A stretch of 64,000 bases of DNA from Icerya purchasi. Taxonomy: Eukaryota; Arthropoda; Insecta; Hemiptera; Monophlebidae. This document shows positions 34,828 to 43,860 of this stretch, in pieces; the first letter of the stretch is position 1, and every line of letters begins with the position of its first letter. The stretch spans positions 99,679,164-99,743,163 of the forward strand of contig CM077116.1 in the NCBI GenBank assembly GCA_039619475.1, in the 5' to 3' direction. The position numbers and the translations under genes were made by a program. The notes beneath the pieces are model-generated. The model saw only the letters and a list, made by a program, of their open reading frames with translations, ran no database searches and had not been told where the DNA came from.

Positions 34828-37545
34828 CTATAGGTAATTGTTAACGTTAGAATTGATAGCGTCACGACATTGTTTTTTCTTGAGTCTTCTGGCTGGATTG
34901 TCAGGAAGTACCGTTGCTTTCATTCGCGATATTAACGGATTGGAATGCTGGCTAAATGTGCGGTGGAATTCATTGTACTGTTGTAAGTATACTGCCGTAA
35001 TTGTAGGAATGTTAAGATCGTCATAGATAATACTGTTGCGAATATAGTACGGTGTGTTGGTCATTATTCTCAACATTTTGGATTGAAACGACTGGATTTT
35101 GTCAATATGAGCTTTGGCGGCTGAACCATAAATTTCTAAACCGTATTTCCATACTGGTGCTATTGTAGTTTTGTATAATAACATTTTATTTGACAGACTG
35201 AGACTGGATTTTCTTCCTATTATAGGATACAGCTGCTTAAGTATTAACCTTAACTTTTTCCTTGTGTTGATTACGTGTAGGTTCCATGTTAGGCGTCTAT
35301 CAGAATATAGTCCAAGGTATTTCACGTGATCAACTTGCGGTATAATACTATTATTAAACCTGACTGGCGGACATGCTTCACGTCTGGTTGTGAATGTGAT
35401 GTGGGAGGATTTACGTTCGTTGATTCCGATTTTCCATTTGAGTGTCCACTGCTGAAGAATCGATAAATGATGTTGAATGTACTTCGAGGCTTCGCGTGGG
35501 TCATTGTGGCTGGCTAATATCGCTATGTCATCCGCAAATGTAGCTTGCAATGTGTACAACGTGGTGGGCATATCAGCGGTGTATATGTTGTAAAGAAGCG
35601 GCCCAAGGACACTACCCTGGGGTACTGAGGCTCGTATCCGTCGTTTGCTAGAGATAGAGTTGTTAATTTTTACTTGAAACGACCTATTAGTTAAATATGA
35701 TCTCAATAGCTTATGAATTTCGATAGGAAAGTTGTTCCGGGTTTTATACAATAATCCATCGTGCCATACACGGTCGAATGCATTAACAACATCAAGAAAC
35801 ACAGTTGAGCAGTACAGTCCACGCTGGAAGACCGATTCGATCGCATCCACTATTCTGTGACACTGATGAATAGCTGAGTGTTTCGGCCGAAAACCAAATT
35901 GATGGTTTGGAATCGCTTCCTTTGCCATGGTGAAGAGGACTGGCTTGATGAGTTTTTCGAAAATTTTACCAAACGTATCCAACATACTTATTGGTCTGTA
36001 TGATGAAACATCTGTAACTGGTTTTCCGTTTTTGTGAATGAGGATAATTACGGACTTTTTCCATCTGTCTGGAAAGTAGGATAATCTAAGCATGGAGTTG
36101 TATATATACAATAACAATAGTAATCCCTTTTTTGGTAAATGTTTCAACATATAATTTGTGATACCATCTTCACCAGGGGACTTATTGTTTTCCAAGTTCT
36201 TAACACACACATAAAGCTTGTTCGGTGTTATATGTCTGCGGTTAGAACAATAGTGGATTATTCCGTTGTTGTACTCTGAGACTTTCTGAGATAGTTGTGG
36301 ATCTTCTGGCTGATGGGGTTGGAACACTGTTTCGAGGTGATTTGCGAAAGTTTCAGCCTTTTCCTTGTCAGTCTTTGCCCAACTAGCATCTGGTTTTTTA
36401 ATATGATATGGAAGAACGCTCTTCTTTTTAAAAACTTTTGTAGCTCTCCAGATAGAGCAGTCCGTTTTATTTAGGGTTGCCAAATAATGACTGAAGCGTG
36501 AGTTATTATATTGCTTAATTGACTGTTTTAGTAGCCTACAAGATTGCCTATACGTTTGATAATCGGACGGATATCTATTACGTTGCCATTTTCTGCGTGC
36601 TTTTCTTCTTTTGTTGATTAATTCGCGTATCTCAATAGGAAGTATAGTGTTGTTTTTAGCCAGGATATTCAACTGTTTCGTCGACTTCTGATAGGAGTCG
36701 TGGATTGTATTGGTTAGATAATCTACAGCGGTGTCGATGTCTTGTTCTGTCTTTAGTTTGATGTTTAAGTTAATTTGATTTTGCAGTGTAACTTCAAATT
36801 GGTTCCAGTTGGTAACTTTATTTCGTTTTTGATTGTTAATATTTGTGTAAATTGGTGATATATCAAGGACTTGTAGAACTGGTATATGGTTGGAGGAGAG
36901 ATCTGTAATAGTTGAGCAGGTTTTGTATATATTACTAAGTCCTTTAGTAAAATAAAAGTCTAACAAATCAGGTAATCGATTAGTATGCTTCGGCCAATAT
37001 GTGGGAGTTGTTGGCGTAACTACTTCTAGCCGGAGTGTCCTATTGAGATTAAACAGTTGCTTCCCTCGTTTATTTTCTATCCTTGAACCCCAGTGAGGAT
37101 GCTTCGCGTTAAAATCCCCTCCGCATATGAATTTACTGTCTTGATGAAGAAATAGCTGTGTAAACTCTTCGTTCGGTATGCAGTGCCCAGGATGACAATA
37201 GACTGCTGAAACTGTAACTAATCTGCCGTTTAGGGTTTTTATTTTAACAGCCACAGCTTGATAAGCGTCTGTTTGACGGGTGAAGTGTAAATAATGGTCT
37301 ATATTATGCTTAATAAGTACTGCAACTCCTCCCATTGCTGTGCCAGAGGGATGAGTTCCGTGGTAGCACTTGTAATTAGGTAGGTTGAAACTCGCCGGAT
37401 GAATGATGTGAGTTTCTGTTAGTAGGACGATGTCGATAAGTTTCGATTGTAGAAAATGAAGGAGCTCATGTTTCTTTTGTTGTATTCCGTTTGCGTTCCA
37501 TAACACTACTGTTAGCGAATTGGTGCTTATATTGTTCAGATTCAT
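34828..37545 (-). CDS. Jockey LINE ORF2: AP endonuclease plus reverse transcriptase
   Basis: A 905-residue open frame. The N-terminal endonuclease domain (about 1-230) shows WNANGIQQKK, LLTETHI (catalytic Glu), AVYCHPG, GGDFNAKHPHWG (about 143) and SSNHIPVL. The last motif has SNH where SDH is usual, so one active-site Asp may be changed. The RT domain (about 450-720) shows NKSPGEDGI, YRPISMLDTFGKIFEKLI, FGFRPKHS, FLDVVNAFDRVWHDGLL (about 583), SVPQGSVLGPLLYNIY and the catalytic FADD (about 671). The thumb follows with YLGLYSDRRLTW and PVWKYGLEIYG. There is no RNase H. The start overlaps the ORF1 stop as ATGA, implying translation by reinitiation or frameshift, which is known for such LINEs. 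It performs target-primed reverse transcription in the nucleus. Confidence 0.96.
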   Translation of the reverse strand: MNLNNISTNSLTVVLWNANGIQQKKHELLHFLQSKLIDIVLLTETHIIHPASFNLPNYKCYHGTHPSGTAMGGVAVLIKHNIDHYLHFTRQTDAYQAVAVKIKTLNGRLVTVSAVYCHPGHCIPNEEFTQLFLHQDSKFICGGDFNAKHPHWGSRIENKRGKQLFNLNRTLRLEVVTPTTPTYWPKHTNRLPDLLDFYFTKGLSNIYKTCSTITDLSSNHIPVLQVLDISPIYTNINNQKRNKVTNWNQFEVTLQNQINLNIKLKTEQDIDTAVDYLTNTIHDSYQKSTKQLNILAKNNTILPIEIRELINKRRKARRKWQRNRYPSDYQTYRQSCRLLKQSIKQYNNSRFSHYLATLNKTDCSIWRATKVFKKKSVLPYHIKKPDASWAKTDKEKAETFANHLETVFQPHQPEDPQLSQKVSEYNNGIIHYCSNRRHITPNKLYVCVKNLENNKSPGEDGITNYMLKHLPKKGLLLLLYIYNSMLRLSYFPDRWKKSVIILIHKNGKPVTDVSSYRPISMLDTFGKIFEKLIKPVLFTMAKEAIPNHQFGFRPKHSAIHQCHRIVDAIESVFQRGLYCSTVFLDVVNAFDRVWHDGLLYKTRNNFPIEIHKLLRSYLTNRSFQVKINNSISSKRRIRASVPQGSVLGPLLYNIYTADMPTTLYTLQATFADDIAILASHNDPREASKYIQHHLSILQQWTLKWKIGINERKSSHITFTTRREACPPVRFNNSIIPQVDHVKYLGLYSDRRLTWNLHVINTRKKLRLILKQLYPIIGRKSSLSLSNKMLLYKTTIAPVWKYGLEIYGSAAKAHIDKIQSFQSKMLRIMTNTPYYIRNSIIYDDLNIPTITAVYLQQYNEFHRTFSQHSNPLISRMKATVLPDNPARRLKKKQCRDAINSNVNNYL

Positions 37546-39020
37546 ATTAGTTTTTCCATTAACTTGGTTAACATTGATATTAGAGGCGTTAACAAATTGC
37601 GGAACTCAGTAAGAAATGATGTTAGTGTGTCGTTAATTTGTTGCTGTTGATTAATCATCTGTGGTACATTGCTCTGTCGTTCAGAGGTTTGGGGAGTCCG
37701 AGGAGGTGGTGAGTTAATATTTGCAACATTCGAGTATGAGAGCGATGTTGACTGCTTAAACGTGTCTGGAAAATCATTTGTGCTGTGTATATCGAAAGAC
37801 TGAGGTCTTGCATTTTGCCTGAATTTTTTGTTGAATTCTTGTTGATAGTGTTCACATCCTTTATAGCTCGCCGGATGGTCTCCGCGACAAAATAGACAAG
37901 TTGGTTTTTCTTCTGGTGCTTTATTGCAGTTAACTGTTAGGTGTTTGCCTCCACATTTAACACAACGAGGTGGGAGATTACAGTAAGTTTTTGTATGACC
38001 AAAATTTTGACACCGTGTACACTGGATTAACTGTCTAGTTATTCTGGGTTCCTCAATCGTTACAGCCGTATAGAGGAGATGATTTAGTTGAAATATTTCT
38101 GAGTTTTTAGGAGACTGTTCCAGGTCTATAAAAAACATTAGTAAGGGGGACTTCGTCCTTCTACTTATTACGTTTGTTACTGTACGAACGGAAAATCCTA
38201 AGTTCTGTAATGCTTGCGAGATTTCGCTGGCGTCAGTGGTGTGGTGTAAATTTTTAAGAACTACCCGAAAGGGTTTGTCTTCCGATAGCTGGAACGTATA
38301 AAATTTGTATTTGTTTTCTGCTAGGATTTTTGTTAATGTACGGTAACAAGTTGGTGAGCTCGGCTTTACCGTTACACCGGTATTTGTCGATTTTAGCGTA
38401 AATTTAACGTTATTAACCTGAGTTAAAAGCGTAACGAATTTTGAATAGTTTTTTATATCCTTAACTAAGATTGGCGGAATAGACGCTGGTTTGTTTGCAA
38501 CTTTTTGTTTGCTGCTATTATTTTTGTTACTATTATTATTATTTCCGTTATTGTTTTGGGGAAATGTGTCTTTCTTGTTATTTTCATTTTGCACATTTAT
38601 ACTTTCATCGTTTTCGTCTTCGGAATTTGTGTATAAGAATGGGGCATATCTATTTTTATTGTTGAATTGTGGACGTTTGGATACATTTGCGTGTGGCGGT
38701 GAGAAACGTGCTGTACGTTTTCTTTGTACCAACTGCCAGTTGTTGTTTTCATTATCTATTCGACGAATACGAATAACGTTATCGTTAAAATTAGCGTTAG
38801 TAGATAATGGAATATTCTCACTTGTTGTCTCCTCCATTTGGTAGCTACTTGTTAGTTGCTGCTCGTCAGATATAGCGTCTATATTGGTTGATGTTAGCTG
38901 ATTTTGACTGTTGCCCGATTTCGTCGAATGCGGATTTAATTCGGTCGAAGAATTGCTGTTAACGGTGGAATTTGAGGTCTGCGATTTGCGGCGAAGTATC
39001 GGCGAACGGAGAACCGACAT
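37542..39020 (-). CDS. Jockey LINE ORF1: gag-like zinc-knuckle protein
   Basis: A 492-residue open frame. The N-terminal half (1-180) is polar and N/S-rich, with an asparagine tract near residues 155-170. Residues about 250-340 (VVLKNLHHTTDASEISQALQ, LGFSVRTVTNV, plus FIDLEQSPKN) match the PRE_C2HC region found ahead of zinc knuckles in insect LINE gag proteins. Three knuckles follow: CTRCQNFGHTKTYC, CVKCGGKHLTVNC and CLFCRGDHPASYKGC. The C-terminus is a hydrophobic segment ending LISMLTKLMEKLI. By family knowledge the protein binds element RNA and forms the ribonucleoprotein. The ATG at 39020 (AAAATGTC) is the first in frame, 32 nt downstream of a 9-bp hairpin. Confidence 0.94.
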   Translation of the reverse strand: MSVLRSPILRRKSQTSNSTVNSNSSTELNPHSTKSGNSQNQLTSTNIDAISDEQQLTSSYQMEETTSENIPLSTNANFNDNVIRIRRIDNENNNWQLVQRKRTARFSPPHANVSKRPQFNNKNRYAPFLYTNSEDENDESINVQNENNKKDTFPQNNNGNNNNSNKNNSSKQKVANKPASIPPILVKDIKNYSKFVTLLTQVNNVKFTLKSTNTGVTVKPSSPTCYRTLTKILAENKYKFYTFQLSEDKPFRVVLKNLHHTTDASEISQALQNLGFSVRTVTNVISRRTKSPLLMFFIDLEQSPKNSEIFQLNHLLYTAVTIEEPRITRQLIQCTRCQNFGHTKTYCNLPPRCVKCGGKHLTVNCNKAPEEKPTCLFCRGDHPASYKGCEHYQQEFNKKFRQNARPQSFDIHSTNDFPDTFKQSTSLSYSNVANINSPPPRTPQTSERQSNVPQMINQQQQINDTLTSFLTEFRNLLTPLISMLTKLMEKLI

Positions 39021-39052
39021 TTTGATAGTATTAGTAGATAAGTGAGAGAAAC

Positions 39053-39074
39053 CGGCTTGCTGATAAGCAAGCCG
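39053..39074 (-). promoter_or_regulatory. Perfect 9-bp hairpin in the LINE 5' UTR
   Basis: CGGCTTGCT, a 4-nt loop (TATC on the sense strand) and AGCAAGCCG form a GC-rich stem in an AT-rich leader, ending 32 nt upstream of the ORF1 start codon. It could impede scanning or be a protein-binding site; function is inference. Confidence 0.55.
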
Positions 39075-39209
39075 ATCGCGGCTGATTTAATCACTTGCGA
39101 TAAAATCGACCGTGAGTACGAACTAATTTATTTATCGGCGTAATTACACTATGTGCGATAAAAGAACACACGAAACACACGACAAACCAATTTAAAAGTT
39201 TGTGCATCT

Positions 39210-39219
39210 TAGAGACGTC
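39210..39219. repeat. Candidate target-site duplication, 5' side of the Jockey element
   Basis: TAGAGACGTC; partner of TAGAGAGCGTC at 34678-34688 with a single-base indel. Confidence 0.5.
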
Positions 39220-39950
39220 TTTAAAATTTATTTTAATAAACGTTGAAAATTTATTAGTATCATTTTTTCCCTTAAATTTTCAGCCTTTTTCTAATCGTTA
39301 ATTGGAAATTTTAATTAAAATATCGAAACTATGTTCAAAAGCTTTCCACGTAAAACTATTCACATTACTAACTTGCTGCCTTTGTAGGAAAATTGAAATA
39401 AAAAATTTAAAAAAGAAAAGAACGAAAATAAGCAATATAGAACTTTTAAAATTAAACAAAACTAAAAGTAAGATTAAGCCTTTATAGATTATAAAATTTG
39501 TATAAAAATATGAAGTTGAGAAACGTGAAAATGTGTCGGTAAAATTGTAGTGAGCGCCTAAAATATTTACATGAGCAAATTTGAGATTATATTTGTCAGT
39601 GATCGGGGCCGCCGGATTTTCACCTGGGTCTGCACCATCATCCAACACTGTTTATTAAAACACCACCGTTGAAATCGAGTAAAAACAAAAAAATATTTGT
39701 AGTATTTTATTTCGACACAACCGCTTCTCATCCATTCGTTGTTTTTTCGTTTTTCTCTAGCCAATTTTCGGTACAAATAAAAATTATTCGATGAATTTTT
39801 GGCGGAGGGAAATGGTGAACAAATCGATTGAAATATTTAAAATCAATGGTGTGGTTACTAAAGTGCTATAGAACGCTCGTCTCCAAAATTGAAAATATTA
39901 AAAATAGACTAATAATTGATATAGTTAAAAAAAAAAAAGGATATATTTTA
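39220..39950. other. Gene-free stretch
   Basis: AT-rich DNA; short open frames are lysine/isoleucine- or phenylalanine-rich chance frames. Nothing recognised. Confidence 0.45.
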
Positions 39951-39955
39951 TCCTA

Positions 39956-40020
39956 ATTGGCGAACTTTAACCTCACAATCCTTGACACACCGTGCTATGG
40001 CTCAGGAACTTACTTTACGT
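39956..40020 (+). repeat. SINE-like 3'-end fragment
   Basis: CCTCACAATCCTTGACACAC and GCTATGGCTCAGGAACTTAC then TTTACG parallel the fragments at 9527 and 23826. Confidence 0.45.
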
Positions 40021-40021
40021 A

Positions 40022-41324
40022 CGGACGAAGTTTACCGCGCAGTAATTTGAACTTTTTCAGCAATATAATCGTAAATTTTTTCAACAAGAAAGATATTTAT
40101 AAAAGTATACATTATTTTTTTTTTTTATTTTTATAATGGATACACTGTAATTTAAAATTATTTTACTTTAATTTTTCATTTGTTTTCGCTAAAACTTATT
40201 TTTATTATAAACCGCGTTACTAACAAGTTATGTTATTTACTACTTTGGAACTAAAATAAAAAGGGAAATATTTGTTAAAATATGAATAACCAGATTATGG
40301 TTAGGGAAGTAGTACTAAAAATTATGATTCTAAAATTAAGCATTATGTTCTTTAAAATAATAAATAAATACATTAAAAAAGTAAAAAAATCAATATTTGA
40401 ACTTTTATTTGCATGTGTACAAATAGACTGAAATTTAAATATTGTTATCATTAAAAAATATTTTTGTTACGCAATATTTAATACTATATAAAACCGTTTT
40501 TTTTTTACAGTTTTTTCAATTTTTATTTTTATTTTCTCCCCGAGGAAAGGTTTAATAAATTGTATGGTATTTTATATTTACGAGAGACAAAAAAAACAAC
40601 AGCTGAACGGTTAGAGGGTTTTAATATTATAACCGGATTACAAATTCTAAACATAGTCTTAATAATTGGTTCAATTCTTAATTTATAAAAGAAGGGGTGA
40701 TAAAATATAAGATTAATCAAAGTGTCTGACACTGATAGCATTTTAGATTCGTTTCCTTCTTTAGAATAAAATAAATAATTAATTTTTTTTTACCATCGCC
40801 GCTGTCCGCTTTAAGCACTAAGTTGGTTGTAGGCAGGATGTCGTAGTTTACAAGCTCGTAATTTGAATAAAAATTTACAATAAATTAATACATTTTTTCT
40901 TACTTTTTTTTTGTGTTTTTTTTTCTTCTATATATACATTTATATGGAGTTGTCACACTTATACGAATAAGAAGTTAATGAAAAGAAATTCCGTAAATGC
41001 ACATAATGAAAATAATTTTTACGTAGCTAAATAGTTCACAACATCTACATGAAATGAAGCGTTTTAAACGGTTAAAAACGGTAAACATGTAAACTAAACT
41101 TATCGAAAACGAAATACTTCATATTTAAACAAAATTAAACAAGCATGCAAATTTAAACAGTTCTGAACTCCCGAAAGCAACAAATACATGAAAGGAATGA
41201 AGATGAGATTATTTCAAGATGGCTTACTGTGAAAAAAATAATATATAAATAGGCACACGTTAGTTTAGTATAAAGTGCTGATTAACATTACATATCTTCT
41301 CCTCTCTTAAATTTGAAATTTTTG
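40022..41324. other. Gene-free stretch
   Basis: Very AT-rich DNA with no recognisable element on either strand. Confidence 0.45.
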
Positions 41325-41329
41325 AAAAT

Positions 41330-41480
41330 TTCGATTTTTTTTCTCTATATTCTTACGATGAAAACACATCGCTTAAAAAAGAAAATCAACACTCTGGCTA
41401 TTGCGGAAGGGTCTATGGAATTTTTTCAAATTCTTTCTCATACTGATATATACATGTCTCGTTTAATTTTAAAATTTGTG
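41330..41480 (+). repeat. Single monomer related to the 24-kb tandem repeat
   Basis: TTAAAAAAGAAAATCAACAC followed by CTGGCTATTGCGGAAGGGTC and a T-rich tail resembles the 24-kb unit ATTAAAAAGAAAATCAATAC, GTAGCTCACATAGAACCGGC. It lies directly next to a LINE relic. Confidence 0.35.
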
Positions 41481-42702
41481 GCGATCGGCGCATTTCGCAC
41501 TAGTCCAATAAGCGGCGTATTATGCGAAGCCAACGCGAATGGCCTTTAAACGTTCGTCGAGATATTTAGCGGTGAAGTTTTTAATTTATCTAAGAAGTAC
41601 AAATAATATTCCTGATGTTCTACTAACAACTGAAGTCTCGCACGGTTCTAGTTGTTTAGCAGAACTTCTAAACAAGCGCCCATATGTTGACAGCAGAAAT
41701 ATCCATATACCGAATAAAATTACCTTCATAAAAGAATTTCCGCTCTGCCGCCAACATACAATTCAGAAATACGGTGCAACATAGTGTTGACCAACGGTTC
41801 AAAATCTGATCTTGTCATATACGAACGCACTGAAAGAATGCAGTGCGCATGAAAAATATTACACGGATGCTGCAAGAAACATCGAAGGCACTGCATGTTG
41901 CACATCGACAGCAAATCACCAACTATGTGCTTTCAGTGCAACTGTTGGTAGTGTCGGCCGAATTAATTGCGATCAAATTAGCCATCAAATCCACGATAGA
42001 TCGGAATTACAATCGTATTATCGTATTTACAGACTCATTACAGGCCGTCAATGCGATTAATGAATGGCATGCCACCCTGAAAACCTCGATTGTTCAACAG
42101 ATACACTACTTGGGTATCAGCTCGGCTATGGAAATAGTAATGTGTTGGCTACCAGAACATTCAGGGATAAGTGGAAACACCACAGCCGACTTAGCTGCGA
42201 AACAAGCAATAGAGAAATCCATATTATCATCGGTTGCAGTCCCAAAGAAGGATCTTTACAAAGCAATAAAAACCCAGTTCCAGCTACAGTGGAACCGTTC
42301 CTGGGAGAAACTGTCGCTTGTAAATAAGCTGCGAAGAGTCAAGCCTACTACTGTGCTTTGAAACATTATTATGACATCAAGACGTGACGACGTTGTTTTA
42401 ACAAGACTGTGCATCGGCCATACAGCACTAACGCACAAGCCTCTCTTGAATCGTGCCGATGCTCCACTCTGCGATACTGTGGTCAAAGTCCTCTAACAAT
42501 AGAGCATGTCCTTTCCGACTGCACCCAATGTTCAATCTATCCTTCTGCTACTATCTAAACTGCCTTATCGGATGACCCCCATCAAATCAGAAAAACATTA
42601 TCATTCCTCAAACAAAATAATATATACAACCTAATTTAATCATATCCTAATATCTGGTGCCTTTGGCTACAGTAGTACACGGCACCATTAAAAAAAAAAA
42701 AA
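41478..42702 (+). pseudogene. I/Jockey-superfamily LINE 3' half with RNase H, disrupted
   Basis: It begins in the region after the RT thumb with AIGAFRTSPISGVLCEAN and continues SSRYLAVKFLIYLRSTN in a shifted frame. RNase H spans about 41850-42230: YYTDAARNIEGTA (D), VVSAELIAIKLAI (E), IIVFTDSLQAVNAI (D) and WLPEHSGISGNTTADLAAKQ (H, D), read in two frames around a frameshift near 41940. The C-terminal tail has LTRLCIGHTALTHKPLL, then IEHVLSDC and, near the end, LSFLKQNNIYNLI before the stop. A short 3' UTR (TACAGTAGTACACGGCACC) leads into a poly-A run at 42690-42702. All four RNase H acidic positions remain but the frame is broken. Confidence 0.85.
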
Positions 42703-42734
42703 TTGGGGAGGTTTTATAGTTTTTCTATATTGTA

Positions 42735-43054
42735 ATGACCTATAATTTCTTCCCGGATGTGCAAGCTAACCTTAAAATGAAAAACTTTCAAACCAACTTC
42801 ATTATTAGCCAGTTTATTAGCGGACATGGTAATTTCTGCAGTTATTTCACGAAATTTAAAATTATTGACAGCTCAATGTGTGTCGGGAATGCTTAGATAA
42901 AAATAAAAATGATACTGTGATCCACACGATTTTTGAATGTGTCAAATGGGAAAGTTACAAGAGAAAGTTTGAAATTAATAATGAAATGAATAAAGACCTT
43001 ATAGTTCTTTCTAAAAAAATGAATTTCAAAGATTTTTCAATTACTAACTCTTAA
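42735..43054 (+). pseudogene. C-terminal tail of an R1-type LINE, 5'-truncated
   Basis: From 42735 the frame reads MTYNFFPDVQANLKMKNFQT, then QFISGHGNFCSYFTKFKI. After a 2-nt shift at a GTGTGT run (about 42879) it reads CRECLDKNKNDTVIHTIFEC and VKWESYKRKF, ending at a TAA (42052-42054 offset of this segment, i.e. 43052-43054). The GHG-F-YL-RF and C..C...DT..HTIFEC.KWE layout is the typical C-terminal zinc-finger-like tail of R1/Loa-type LINEs. It starts only about 30 nt after the poly-A of the preceding LINE, so one element inserted into or beside the other. Only the tail remains. Confidence 0.65.
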
Positions 43055-43829
43055 TATTTATGCGTTTTTTTTAACTTTAGAAATTAACTGGATGAATTTA
43101 ATATAAATTATCATATTTTAATTTCTGAGGTAGAGCCATACTGTTAACCGAAAGGATAATTTCTGTTTCTGTATTCTTACATGAATAAAAAAGAAAAAAG
43201 AAAAAAAAAAGAGTTGCATGATCAAAAAGAAAAAAATTGGTAACTATATGTACAGACATCACCACTGTAAACTTTGTAATGTTTAGTTTTAACAATTATG
43301 GCTTTATTGGTGTTAATATGTAGCTAAGTGCCCTTCATGCTCACGCACAAAGTATTTTTTCTTTTTTTTATTATTATGTGGAAAGTAAAATATGTATGCG
43401 TAAGTACACTTTTATAAATTTACACACAGGTTGTACTAAATAAATTTGCCCCACTGGTTGTATCCAGAATAGGTAACCACTAAAAAAAAAAAAAAATATT
43501 GTAATGACGAAAATGTGCCGATTAAAAAAAGCAAATAATCCTTTAAATACTAAAAGAGGATTTTTTGTCCATGTTTTGCCCATTTTTTTGCTTCGCTGCT
43601 TTGTAATATTAATAATATCTTGATGTCAGGGACATTGTGTACAGTGACTCTAAATAGGATAAAATGCTAAACTTAAAAGATAAGAAACAAGTTCCGGTTT
43701 TTTACCGTTGAAATTAATTTAATATGTAAAACTTTTAATTTTTGAAATAAATTATTAACGCGTGTGCAACTTCTCAATATCAGACAGATAATTGGAAAAA
43801 CCTACGAATACAATGTCCCGACAATATTC

Positions 43830-43859
<30 letters not shown>
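43055..43859. other. Gene-free stretch
   Basis: AT-rich DNA with poly-A and poly-T tracts, including one at 43832-43859 next to the following RT fragment. Nothing else recognised. Confidence 0.4.

Positions 43860-43860
<1 letters not shown>

Larger units (their letters stand above)
34689..39209 (-). mobile_element. Jockey-clade LINE, apparently complete
   Basis: Minus-strand element with a 5' UTR of about 190 bp, ORF1, an ORF2 that overlaps it by ATGA, a 3' UTR of about 115 bp and a 23-nt A tail (T 34689-34711). Both ORFs are open from start to end. The presence of an AP endonuclease and RT without RNase H, together with a zinc-knuckle ORF1, fits the Jockey clade. Inferred length is about 4.5 kb, bounded by a near-matching target-site duplication, and lies in the range of full Jockey elements. 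The 5' border rests only on that imperfect duplication. It is antisense to the host gene and the best candidate in the window for recent activity. Confidence 0.88.

Noticed and set aside
38491..38844. 117-codon open frame on the plus strand, L/F/S-rich
   Set aside because: It is the complement of the N-rich part of LINE ORF1; a shadow frame.
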